Shown one piece after another: positions 8,814 to 16,175 of a DNA stretch of 20,254 nt. The position numbers and the translations under genes were made by a program. Source of the stretch: Betaproteobacteria bacterium (lineage in GTDB: Bacteria; Pseudomonadota; Gammaproteobacteria; Burkholderiales; Burkholderiaceae_D); NCBI GenBank assembly GCA_015655165.1, contig JAATFN010000014.1:1-20254 (forward strand), given 5' to 3'. The notes below the pieces were generated by a model, which did not search any database, was not told the origin of the DNA, and saw only the letters and a list, made by a program, of their open reading frames with translations. Within the stretch, counting starts at the first letter, position 1; each line of letters starts with the position of its first letter.

Positions 8814-8840
8814 TTATCGGCCATTTTACTGGAAACTTTA
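8814..8840 (-). promoter_or_regulatory. Sigma-28 (FliA) promoter of flgM-flgN
   Basis: On the minus strand the -35 box TAAAGTTT (8840-8833), an 11-nt spacer and the -10 box GCCGATAA (8821-8814) match the established FliA consensus at every position. It lies in the flgA-flgM gap, oriented toward flgM, with a predicted start near 8807 and the flgM GTG at 8762. It makes flgM and flgN late genes independent of flgA transcription. Confidence 0.92.
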
Positions 8841-8870
8841 GTCCGGCACATTTTTATAGATGTTTTTTCG

Positions 8871-9560
8871 TCAATAACGCACTTCGACAATGCCCCCTAA
8901 TTTTGCAATACCGTTAACAACTTGTCCTGTAGCAGTTTTTGCACGGGCAGCCTGACCTTCCGTGGCTGTATTTAAAGCCACACCTTCCATCGATACTTCA
9001 AAGCCTGGTCCCATTGATATCAATTTGACGGTTTGTCCCTGTTGCACGACAGGTTGGCTTTTTAGCGCATCTTGACGCAAAGGAGTACCACTACGAATCG
9101 ACATGCCGGCAATGCGCCCGATTGCCTGATCCAGGTCAATGAGTACATTAGCAGGCAATGTCGATAAATCACCTTTTAATAATGTCAAATGACTTGCGTT
9201 AATTGTTTGCCCGGAAGCAATTGGTGTGGCTGTTGCAACATAATCGGCAATGATTTGTACAGTTGCTTGTATATAAATCGTCCAGGATACCGGCAGTGTA
9301 CATTTGACACCGACCGAGGTTTTACCCCACAGGCGTCCACCCGGTGGGATAAAAGCTTCCAGATTGTCACATTGAACAAGGTTGATACGTGAATCAAGCG
9401 GTTCTGTAAATACGTGGACTGTGTCGGACAAGTCGCGCGTATTGTCGCGCAGAAATTGTTCGGCGGTATGATTAATTGCAGTGAGGTCTTGTCCTGTAGA
9501 TGCTGTGACGACAGTGCTAAAAAGAATCAAAGCAAGAATAGAAACGGCTTTTATTAGCAA
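8871..9560 (-). CDS. flgA: Periplasmic P-ring assembly chaperone FlgA
   Basis: FlgA is exported by Sec to the periplasm, where it helps FlgI assemble into the P ring. The 229-aa product (E. coli 219) begins with a clear signal peptide: Lys4, a hydrophobic stretch AVSILALILFSTVV and a probable cleavage after TA at residue 20. The C-terminal half has the SAF-type pattern of the family, with a late VVQQGQTVKLISMGPGFEV and AKTATGQVVNGIA. The start is TTG (9560-9558); GGAGA at 9568-9572 lies 7 nt upstream. It is transcribed away from flgB, and flgM follows after 108 bp. A weak sigma-28-like promoter about 150 bp upstream may serve it. Confidence 0.95.
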   Translation of the reverse strand: MLIKAVSILALILFSTVVTASTGQDLTAINHTAEQFLRDNTRDLSDTVHVFTEPLDSRINLVQCDNLEAFIPPGGRLWGKTSVGVKCTLPVSWTIYIQATVQIIADYVATATPIASGQTINASHLTLLKGDLSTLPANVLIDLDQAIGRIAGMSIRSGTPLRQDALKSQPVVQQGQTVKLISMGPGFEVSMEGVALNTATEGQAARAKTATGQVVNGIAKLGGIVEVRY

Positions 9561-9612
9561 AATGTTGTCTCCGCTTACGCTTCATGCCGAAGCTGCAGTC
9601 GTAATGTTGGCG

Positions 9613-9682
9613 CAATAATACCGCATTATTGTGTAGTTAAAAGGCGGAAGAGGGCACAATTATCTTAGCTTATTGCGCAATA
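9613..9682. promoter_or_regulatory. Palindromic elements in the flgA-flgB divergent control region
   Basis: Two exact palindromic units lie between the divergent genes. CAATAAT (9613-9619) and ATTATTG (9625-9631) flank a 5-nt ACCGC. TATTGCGCAATA (9671-9682) is a perfect 12-bp palindrome. Both share the 8-mer GCGCAATA (9610-9617 and 9675-9682), 65 bp apart. Divergent flgA/flgB promoters are the classic target of the master regulator FlhDC in enterics. I cannot match these sites to the enteric FlhDC box, so the regulator is unassigned. Confidence 0.4.
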
Positions 9683-9713
9683 GAGTTTGCTAGTCGATCG
9701 TATCATCAGCAGT

Positions 9714-9740
9714 ATATCGACAAAAAATAGTTTTTCTTTA
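9714..9740 (-). promoter_or_regulatory. Possible sigma-28 promoter directed toward flgA
   Basis: The minus strand reads TAAAGAAA (9740-9733), 11 nt, then GTCGATAT (9721-9714). The -35 core TAAAG and spacing are right and the -10 box matches GCCGATAA at 6 of 8 positions, but the last three -35 bases are off. It overlaps the leader of flgB and would give flgA a leader of about 150 nt. Weaker than the flgM and flgK promoters. Confidence 0.3.
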
Positions 9741-9753
9741 GGGGGATTGAAAA

Positions 9754-10230
9754 GTGGACTCTAAACTCGATGATTACCTAAGATTTAATGAGGCCGCCTT
9801 ACAGTTGCGTTCATATCGGCAACAATTACTGGCGTCGAATATTGCCAATGCCGATACACCCCATTACAAAGCACGCGATATAGATTTCGCCAATACCTTA
9901 AAAGAAAAACTTGGCCTTGTACATACTTCAGACAACGTTTCCAAGAAACTTGCATTAACGAAAACTTCTCCGGCACACATTCCTCCTCTTGAATTAACGC
10001 TGACATCAGCGATGCATCTGCATGGAAAGAATGATGATAGCCAAAAGAGTGCTAAAAAATCCGAAGAACCATTATATCGCGACATTATTCAAGGCAGTGT
10101 CGATGATAACACTGTCGATATGGATGTTGAGCGTAATAATTTTACAGATAATGCCATTCGTTATGAAGCTGGGATTACTTCGGTCAGCGGCCAGATTAAA
10201 TCAATGTTAAATGCAATTCAACCAGGCTAA
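9754..10230 (+). CDS. flgB: Flagellar proximal rod protein FlgB
   Basis: FlgB is a proximal rod subunit joining the MS ring to the drive shaft. The 158-aa product (E. coli 138) has the rod-family N-terminal helix with LLASNIANADTPHYKARDIDF (about 25-45) and the C-terminal VDDNTVDMDVERNNFTDNAI followed by a terminal helix. The extra length is a hydrophilic Lys/Ser/Asp-rich loop around residues 88-110. The start is GTG; AGGGGGA (9740-9746) lies 7 nt before it. It is the first gene of the flgB-flgJ operon, divergent from flgA, and flgC begins 5 nt after its stop. Confidence 0.97.
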   Translation: MDSKLDDYLRFNEAALQLRSYRQQLLASNIANADTPHYKARDIDFANTLKEKLGLVHTSDNVSKKLALTKTSPAHIPPLELTLTSAMHLHGKNDDSQKSAKKSEEPLYRDIIQGSVDDNTVDMDVERNNFTDNAIRYEAGITSVSGQIKSMLNAIQPG

Positions 10231-10235
10231 TTATT

Positions 10236-10640
10236 ATGTCTTTATCCAATATTTTTAATGTTGCCGGTTCTGCGATGAGCTCACAGTCATTACGATTGAA
10301 TACTGTTGCCAGTAATATCGCCAATGCTGACAGTGCTACCAGTACCAGTGGTACACCATATCGTGCAAAGCAAGTTGTTTTTGAAGCTGTGCCGTTTGGA
10401 AAAATAGAAGCAAGTGGGGTTCGTGTGAGCCAGGTTGTCGAAGATCGCGAACCACCAAAGTTAATGTACGATCCAAAACACCCGTTGGCTGATGACCACG
10501 GGTATGTTGCAATGCCGAATGTCAATCCTGTAGAAGAAATGGTCAATATGCTTTCCGCATCGCGTTCTTATCAGACCAACGTTGAAACGATGAATGCCGC
10601 GAAAAGCATGTTGTTAAAAACACTCACTATTGGTCAATAA
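10236..10640 (+). CDS. flgC: Flagellar proximal rod protein FlgC
   Basis: FlgC is a proximal rod subunit. At 134 aa it equals the E. coli length. It has the family's N-terminal motif with VASNIANADSATSTSGTPYR (residues 24-43) and the C-terminal helix motif NPVEEMVNMLSASRSYQTN, with NAAKSMLLKTL at the end. Only a weak AGG precedes the ATG and the flgB stop lies 5 nt upstream, so translation is probably coupled to flgB. Confidence 0.97.
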   Translation: MSLSNIFNVAGSAMSSQSLRLNTVASNIANADSATSTSGTPYRAKQVVFEAVPFGKIEASGVRVSQVVEDREPPKLMYDPKHPLADDHGYVAMPNVNPVEEMVNMLSASRSYQTNVETMNAAKSMLLKTLTIGQ

Positions 10641-10652
10641 AAAGGATAAAAC

Positions 10653-11387
10653 ATGGCTGTATCTACCGAACTGTTAACTGCGATGAATGGTACACAAAGT
10701 ACGGATACGACATCTAGTCTTGATGATAATAGTGCCGATGCGATTCAAAAGCGCTTTTTGACGATTTTGCTCGCACACTTAAATAATCAGGATCCAACCA
10801 GTCCACTGGAAAATGCAGAGTTGACGTCGCAATTGGCACAATTGTCGACAGTCTCGGGCATTGAACAATTGAATTCATCGTTAGGTTCACTCATGAGCGA
10901 GATGCAGACAGCGCAATCACTGCAGTCTGCCAATATGATAGGACATAGTGTATTGGTTGCCGGCAATAAAGTGGTGTTGGGTTCGACGACGACGACAGAA
11001 GAAGTGACTGATGCAAACGGTGATACAGTCGAGGAGGATGTCACGGTACATCAGGGTGTACTTGGTCTGAATCTGGCGTCGAAGGTTGATAAGCTCAATG
11101 TATCGATTCGCGATGCATCCGGTAAGGAAGTTCAAATGGTCGATCTTGGTACACAAGATGCTGGTGTGTTGCCTGTGTTATGGGATGGCAGCACCAAAGA
11201 TGGTGGTTGGGCACCTGATGGAGATTACACATTTAATGTGACAGCGTCTTATGAAGGTACATCGGTGAGTGCACAAACATTGTCGTTTGGAGTTGTAGGT
11301 AGTGTGACGACAGCCACTAGTGGCGTCAAACTGAATATTACAGGTCTGGGTCCTATTGATGTCAAAGAGGTTGTGCAGATTATCTAA
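10653..11387 (+). CDS. flgD: Hook assembly scaffolding (cap) protein FlgD
   Basis: FlgD caps the growing hook and guides FlgE polymerisation; it is shed when the hook is complete. The 244-aa product (E. coli 231) carries the conserved N-terminal block with FLTILLAHLNNQDPTSPLEN and TSQLAQLSTVSGIEQLN (about 35-74). The C-terminal half is a beta-rich domain of FlgD-Ig type with VLWDGSTKDGGWAPDGDYTF. AAAGGA at 10641-10646 lies 6 nt before the ATG. It sits between flgC and flgE, as in other flagellated proteobacteria. Confidence 0.97.
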   Translation: MAVSTELLTAMNGTQSTDTTSSLDDNSADAIQKRFLTILLAHLNNQDPTSPLENAELTSQLAQLSTVSGIEQLNSSLGSLMSEMQTAQSLQSANMIGHSVLVAGNKVVLGSTTTTEEVTDANGDTVEEDVTVHQGVLGLNLASKVDKLNVSIRDASGKEVQMVDLGTQDAGVLPVLWDGSTKDGGWAPDGDYTFNVTASYEGTSVSAQTLSFGVVGSVTTATSGVKLNITGLGPIDVKEVVQII

Positions 11388-11424
11388 TACCTGTTGTTAG
11401 CGTGGTTATTCTGGGGAGAGTGAA

Positions 11425-12696
11425 ATGGGTTTTCAACATGGTCTAAGCGGTTTGATGGGAGCCTCAAAAGACTTGCAGGTCATTGGTAATAACATTGCCA
11501 ATACCAGTACAGTCGGCTTTAAGCTTTCTAATGCGCAATTCTCGGATCTGTATGCAAAATCAATGAACCTGTCGGGTACATCTCCTGGTGGTATCGGTGT
11601 GGCAGTAGCTACGATCGCACAGCAGTTTACGCAAGGGGACCTGGTATCAACAGCCAATCCGCTGGATCTTGCGATTAATGGCGACGGTTTTTTTCGCATG
11701 GTAAGAGATCCGTCGAACAATGTCGAAGCACTGTATACCCGCAATGGTCAGTTCACAATGGACAAAGACGGTTATATCGTCAACAAGACAACAGCAGGTG
11801 GTGCTTACCTGACTGGTTGGCCAACAGGTGTTAAAGGTGGTGATCCGACGCCAATTCGTATTAATACAGGAACTATTCCTGCGACATTGACGACAGAGGC
11901 GGAAACAAAAGTCAACCTGGATTCACGTGTGGAAGTCATCGACCAGTTGATCACACCATTCGATATTAACGATCCTGAGTCTTACCATGATGGTTCTGGT
12001 GTGACTGTCTATGACAGTTTGGGTAACACCTATAATGTGCAAACTTATTATGTGAAAACATCGACAACTGCGTTGCCACCAACGAGTACGTGGACTGTAT
12101 ATGGCACAGTCGATGGTATACCGACACCGGAAATTATCCCACCTGCGACTGCCCACCTTCCGTTGGGAACATTGACGTTCGATGCGACGGGTGTATTGAC
12201 TACAGTACCTGCCGTGTTCAACGTGAACATCATTCCAAAACCAGGTGCTGCAGCATTTGTTGTGGCTGTCGACTATGCAGGCAGTACGCAGACCGCGGAA
12301 GATTTTGTCAATATCGACCAGACGCAAGATGGTAATGCGCCAGGTATTTTGTTGAATTTCGGGGTTGCCACCGACGGTAAAATTACCGGTAGCTACAGTA
12401 ATGGTGAATTCAGGGAGTTGGGGCAAGTCTTGTTGGTTAATTTTGCTAATCCCAATGGATTGACACCACAAGGCGACAATGTCTGGCGTGATTCTGCACA
12501 ATCGGGTGAGCCGGTCATCAACATTCCTGGACGGGGTCGATTTGGCACATTGCGTTCAAGTACTGTGGAAAGTTCGAACGTCGATATGACGGTTGAGCTG
12601 GTGAATATGATTATTGCCCAGCGTGTTTATCAAGCGAATGCACAGACCATCAAAACGCAAGATTCGGTGATGAATACACTGGTCAATTTACGATAA
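11425..12696 (+). CDS. flgE: Flagellar hook protein FlgE
   Basis: FlgE polymerises into the hook, the universal joint between rod and filament. The 423-aa product (E. coli 402) starts with MGFQHGLSGLMGASKDL and the rod/hook motif GNNIANTSTVGFK (21-33). The NPLDLAINGDGFF core motif follows near residue 80. A Thr/Pro-rich beta domain fills the centre. The C-terminus has the motif SSNVDMTVELVNMIIAQRVY and a terminal helix ending TLVNLR. GGGGAG at 11413-11418 lies 6 nt before the ATG. The size is ordinary, and the extra residues lie in the surface domain. Confidence 0.97.
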   Translation: MGFQHGLSGLMGASKDLQVIGNNIANTSTVGFKLSNAQFSDLYAKSMNLSGTSPGGIGVAVATIAQQFTQGDLVSTANPLDLAINGDGFFRMVRDPSNNVEALYTRNGQFTMDKDGYIVNKTTAGGAYLTGWPTGVKGGDPTPIRINTGTIPATLTTEAETKVNLDSRVEVIDQLITPFDINDPESYHDGSGVTVYDSLGNTYNVQTYYVKTSTTALPPTSTWTVYGTVDGIPTPEIIPPATAHLPLGTLTFDATGVLTTVPAVFNVNIIPKPGAAAFVVAVDYAGSTQTAEDFVNIDQTQDGNAPGILLNFGVATDGKITGSYSNGEFRELGQVLLVNFANPNGLTPQGDNVWRDSAQSGEPVINIPGRGRFGTLRSSTVESSNVDMTVELVNMIIAQRVYQANAQTIKTQDSVMNTLVNLR

Positions 12697-12719
12697 TCTG
12701 TCTTATAAATATTGACATC

Positions 12720-12756
12720 ATGTGCATGGTGCAGCTCATGCACTATGTGCATACAT
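12720..12756. repeat. Hairpin and repeated ATGTGCAT motif between flgE and flgF
   Basis: GTGCATG (12722-12728) and CATGCAC (12737-12743) form a perfect 7-bp inverted repeat with an 8-nt loop. ATGTGCAT occurs at 12720-12727 and again at 12745-12752, the second inside the near-palindrome ATGTGCATACAT. It fills much of the 78-bp gap after flgE. It could slow or process the transcript after the abundant hook message, or bind a protein; there is no T-run to make it a standard terminator. Confidence 0.45.
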
Positions 12757-12774
12757 GGGATATAAGGGGTAGAA

Positions 12775-13512
12775 ATGGATCGCTTGATCTATACCGCAAT
12801 GTCCGGTGCCAAATACACGATGGCGCAACAGGCAACTGTCAGCAATAATTTGGCAAATGCCACAACAAACGGCTTTCGCGCGCAATTAAATGCATTTCGT
12901 GCAGCACCTGTTATTGGCGACGGTTATCCGACACGTACATTTGTTGCAGATTGGACGAGTGGTTGGGATTTTGCTGCTGGTCCGTTAAAAGAAACAGGTC
13001 GTGCGCTAGATATTGCCATTGATGGTCCCGGATGGATTGCGGTGGAGTCGTCCGATGGTTCTGAAGCATATACACGTGATGGTGGTCTAAAAGTCGACGA
13101 GAATGGTTTTTTAAGAACACAGACCGGTTTTAATGTATTGGGTGATGATGGTCCGATTACGGTACCTCCTGATATGCGGGTCTCTATTGCGGCAGACGGT
13201 TCAGTATCAGCTATTGCACCTGATAACCCTATGGCGGAAAATGTTGTTGGTCGTATCAAACTTGTCAACCCCGATGAGAAGCTGTTAATCCGAAATGATG
13301 ATGCCTTATTTCGTTTGCGTACGGGTGTTCCTGCAGAAGCGGATGCACAAGTACATATTGCAAGTGGCATGGTTGAGGGGAGTAATGTGAATGTGGTGGA
13401 GGCAATGGTCAATATGATCAATCTGTCGCGTCAGTTCGAACTACAAATGAAAATGATCAAGACCGCTGAAAGTGATGCGACAAAAGCGTCCCAAATTCTG
13501 TCAATCGGCTAA
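12775..13512 (+). CDS. flgF: Flagellar proximal rod protein FlgF
   Basis: FlgF is a proximal rod subunit located next to the distal rod. The 245-aa product (E. coli 251) has the motif SNNLANATTNGFRAQLNAFR near residues 23-42, LDIAIDGPGWIAV in the core and the C-terminal GSNVNVVEAMVNMINLSRQFE with KTAESDATKASQILS. AAGGGG at 12764-12769 lies 5 nt before the ATG. Its gap from flgE is the largest inside the flgB-flgJ operon. Confidence 0.97.
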   Translation: MDRLIYTAMSGAKYTMAQQATVSNNLANATTNGFRAQLNAFRAAPVIGDGYPTRTFVADWTSGWDFAAGPLKETGRALDIAIDGPGWIAVESSDGSEAYTRDGGLKVDENGFLRTQTGFNVLGDDGPITVPPDMRVSIAADGSVSAIAPDNPMAENVVGRIKLVNPDEKLLIRNDDALFRLRTGVPAEADAQVHIASGMVEGSNVNVVEAMVNMINLSRQFELQMKMIKTAESDATKASQILSIG

Positions 13513-13539
13513 TGCATATAAGCCTCTTCCGGAGACAAC

Positions 13540-14322
13540 ATGATTCGTTCATTGTGGATTTCAAAAACAGGTCTTGACGCACAACAAACGCAGATGGATG
13601 TGATTTCCAATAACCTTGCGAATGTCAGCACCAATGGCTTTAAACGTCAACGTGCCGTATTCCAGGACTTGTTATATCAGACAATTCGTCAGCCTGGTGC
13701 ACAATCGTCACAGCAAACACGCTTGCCTTCAGGTCTTCAGATCGGTACAGGTGTACGTCCTGTTGCAACTGAAAGCATGTTTACACAAGGTAATCTGAGT
13801 TTTACCGGCAATGCGAAAGATATGGCTGTTAACGGTGACGGTTTTTTCCAGATCATGATGCCGGATGGACGTATCTCGTATACACGTGATGGTGCTTTCC
13901 AGACAGATAATCAGGGACAGATTGTCACAGCAGGTGGTTATTTGCTGGAGCCTGCGATAACAGTGCCAATGGAAGCACAAAAAATGACGATTACCCGTGA
14001 AGGAACGGTGACTGTAACGATGCCCGATACAATTGATGATCTCGAAATCGGACAAATTCAGCTGGCGAATTTTATCAATCCGGCCGGTCTTGAAAAACGT
14101 GGAGAGAATCTTTTTTTTGAAACGGCAGCGTCAGGGGCACCTGCAATCGGTGCGCCGGGTGAAAATGGTCTGGGCAATGTCTGGCAACAATACGTAGAAA
14201 CATCCAATGTGAATGTTGTTGAAGAGCTTGTTACGATGATTCAGACGCAGCGTGCATACGAGATCAATAGTAAATCGATTACGACTTCGGATCAAATGCT
14301 GGCTAAACTGGCTCAGATGTAA
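13540..14322 (+). CDS. flgG: Flagellar distal rod protein FlgG
   Basis: FlgG forms the distal rod that passes through the P and L rings. At 260 aa it equals the E. coli length. It carries [19 protein letters not shown] (24-42), followed by the FlgG-specific segment around [20 protein letters not shown] (46-65), which distinguishes the straight rod from the bent hook. [12 protein letters not shown] and the C-terminal [20 protein letters not shown] are also present. GGAGA at 13531-13535 lies 4 nt before the ATG. flgH begins shortly downstream. Confidence 0.98.
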   Translation: MIRSLWISKTGLDAQQTQMDVISNNLANVSTNGFKRQRAVFQDLLYQTIRQPGAQSSQQTRLPSGLQIGTGVRPVATESMFTQGNLSFTGNAKDMAVNGDGFFQIMMPDGRISYTRDGAFQTDNQGQIVTAGGYLLEPAITVPMEAQKMTITREGTVTVTMPDTIDDLEIGQIQLANFINPAGLEKRGENLFFETAASGAPAIGAPGENGLGNVWQQYVETSNVNVVEELVTMIQTQRAYEINSKSITTSDQMLAKLAQM

Positions 14323-14349
14323 TTGGTCTCATTCATGAAGGACAACGGG

Positions 14350-15012
14350 ATGACAAGAAGTAAGTATGGCCGGATTGCCATGTTAGGGATGCTGTTGATG
14401 GCAGGTTGTACAGTTGTACCTGATTCGATTGTCGAAACCCCGTTTAAGGCCAGGCCGCAAACCGCTTCCTATCCTGCACCGACTAACGGATCGATTTTCC
14501 AGTCGACAGTATATCGCCCCTTATTGGAAGACCGCCGTGCACGTTTGGTCGGTGATACATTGACGATCCTGATCAATGAAAAAACCAGTGCGGGTAAATC
14601 TGCCGGTAATTCGGCAAGCAAAACCGGGAATGTCGAAGTCGGTGTACCTACGATTTCAGGAACAACAATCGATTCACTGTCAGCAAGTGCTACTAGTAGT
14701 CATAGTTTTGCAGAAAAAGGCGCGGTAACTTCCAGTAATAACTTTACTGGTACGATTGGCGTAACCATCATTGATGTATTACAAAACGGTATTTTACTTG
14801 TCAGCGGTGAAAAACAGGTTGCATTTGATAAAGGGGTGGAATATGTCCGCTTCTCTGGTCTAGTCAATCCTGATGATATTACTACCGGTAACCAGGTATC
14901 CTCAGCGGCAGTCGCAGATGCAAAATTTGAATATCGCACTAGTACACGTGTTGATATAGCAGAATTCATGTCGTCGGTAGCGCGTTTTTTCTATAGCTTG
15001 TCACCGTTCTAA
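14350..15012 (+). CDS. flgH: Flagellar L-ring lipoprotein FlgH
   Basis: FlgH forms the L ring, the outer-membrane bushing around the rod. I place the start at ATG 14350: AAGGA (14338-14342) lies 7 nt upstream, and the product then has a standard lipoprotein signal, with basic residues R3, K5 and R8, a hydrophobic IAMLGMLLMAG and the lipobox Cys20. The frame can be extended to TTG 14323, directly after the flgG stop, but this adds nine residues, has no clear ribosome-binding site and weakens the signal. The 220-aa product (E. coli 232) contains the family segments DRRARLVGDTLTILINE and GEKQVAFDKGVEYVRFSG, and ends in FFYSLSPF. It is followed by flgI, its partner ring. Confidence 0.95.
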   Translation: MTRSKYGRIAMLGMLLMAGCTVVPDSIVETPFKARPQTASYPAPTNGSIFQSTVYRPLLEDRRARLVGDTLTILINEKTSAGKSAGNSASKTGNVEVGVPTISGTTIDSLSASATSSHSFAEKGAVTSSNNFTGTIGVTIIDVLQNGILLVSGEKQVAFDKGVEYVRFSGLVNPDDITTGNQVSSAAVADAKFEYRTSTRVDIAEFMSSVARFFYSLSPF

Positions 15013-15029
15013 ATTCATTTGGGACTTTC

Positions 15030-16166
15030 ATGTCGATTTTGAAAGCGTTCTTGTTGCGATTGTCCGTATTGATTACATCTATCGTGATTGTTTTCGGTAT
15101 GGGACTGCTGCCTGTCGTACACGCCGAACGTCTGAAAGATCTAGCAAGTATTCAGGGCGTACGCCATAACCAGTTAGTCGGTTATGGTCTGGTTGTTGGC
15201 CTTGATGGTAGTGGTGACCAGACAACACAAACACCATTTACGGTGCAAAGCGTGATCAGTATGTTAAAGCAGTTGGGTATTAGTCTGCCTGCAACAACAA
15301 ACAATATGCAGTTGAAAAATGTGGCAGCAGTTATGGTAACAGCGAGTTTGCCACCATTTTCGCAGCCTGGACAGAATCTGGACATTACCATCTCGTCTAT
15401 TGGTAATGCTAAAAGTCTGCGTGGGGGGACGTTGTTGATGGCACCATTAAAAGGTGCCGATGGTCAGATTTATGCGATGGCGCAAGGTCATGTTTTGGTT
15501 AGTGGTGCCGGTGCTGGTGCTGCCGGGAGTCGTACTACGGTCAATCATTTGAGTGTAGGGCGTATTTCGGGTGGTGCAATTGTCGAACGTGCTGTACAAA
15601 CGACATTGGGTGATGGTGATTCGATATTTCTGGAATTAAACGACAACGATTTTTCAACCGCAAGCCGTGTGGTCGAAGCGATTAACAAAAATTTTGGTGG
15701 CGAAATTGCGATTGCCCAGGATGGACGTGTTATCCGTGTGCGGGCCCCAGAGGCAAGCAGTCAGCGAGTGGCATTTTTGGGGGCATTGGAAAACCTGAAT
15801 GTCACACCGGGAAGATTGGCTGCAAAAGTAATTTTGAATGCACGTACCGGTTCTGTCGTGATGAATCAATCGGTGACACTTGAGGCGTGTGCGGTGTCTC
15901 ACGGTAACTTGTCTGTGGTGGTGTCAACCAATAATGCGGTGAGTCAGCCCAACCCGTTGACAAACGGTCAGACGGCCCCTGTGCAAAATGCGCAGGTTGC
16001 GATTAAGAGCGAATCCGGCAAAGTCATGATGTTACCCGGAGGTGCTTCTTTAGCCGATGTTGTGCGTGCGTTGAATGCAATTGGTGCAACACCACAAGAT
16101 TTATTAGCGATTTTGCAGGCGATGAAAGCTGCTGGATCGTTACGTGCAGAGCTCGAAATTATCTAA
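15030..16166 (+). CDS. flgI: Flagellar P-ring protein FlgI
   Basis: FlgI forms the periplasmic P ring in the peptidoglycan layer, assisted by FlgA. The 378-aa product (E. coli 365) starts with a long signal peptide: K5 and R10, a hydrophobic LSVLITSIVIVFGMGLL, and cleavage likely after VVHA (residue 32). The mature part opens with the conserved RLKDLASIQGVRHNQLVGYG and GLVVGLDGSGDQT. It also has DADE-type ring repeats and VSTNNAVSQPNPLTNGQT. GGGA at 15021-15024 lies 5 nt before the ATG. It lies between flgH and flgJ. Confidence 0.98.
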   Translation: MSILKAFLLRLSVLITSIVIVFGMGLLPVVHAERLKDLASIQGVRHNQLVGYGLVVGLDGSGDQTTQTPFTVQSVISMLKQLGISLPATTNNMQLKNVAAVMVTASLPPFSQPGQNLDITISSIGNAKSLRGGTLLMAPLKGADGQIYAMAQGHVLVSGAGAGAAGSRTTVNHLSVGRISGGAIVERAVQTTLGDGDSIFLELNDNDFSTASRVVEAINKNFGGEIAIAQDGRVIRVRAPEASSQRVAFLGALENLNVTPGRLAAKVILNARTGSVVMNQSVTLEACAVSHGNLSVVVSTNNAVSQPNPLTNGQTAPVQNAQVAIKSESGKVMMLPGGASLADVVRALNAIGATPQDLLAILQAMKAAGSLRAELEII

Positions 16167-16175
16167 GGTGCATAG

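Noticed and set aside
12054..12501. Long reading frames antisense to flgE
   Set aside because: They lack ribosome-binding sites and their products are Cys/His/Arg/Trp-rich in the way shadow frames of a Thr/Asp-rich coding strand are.
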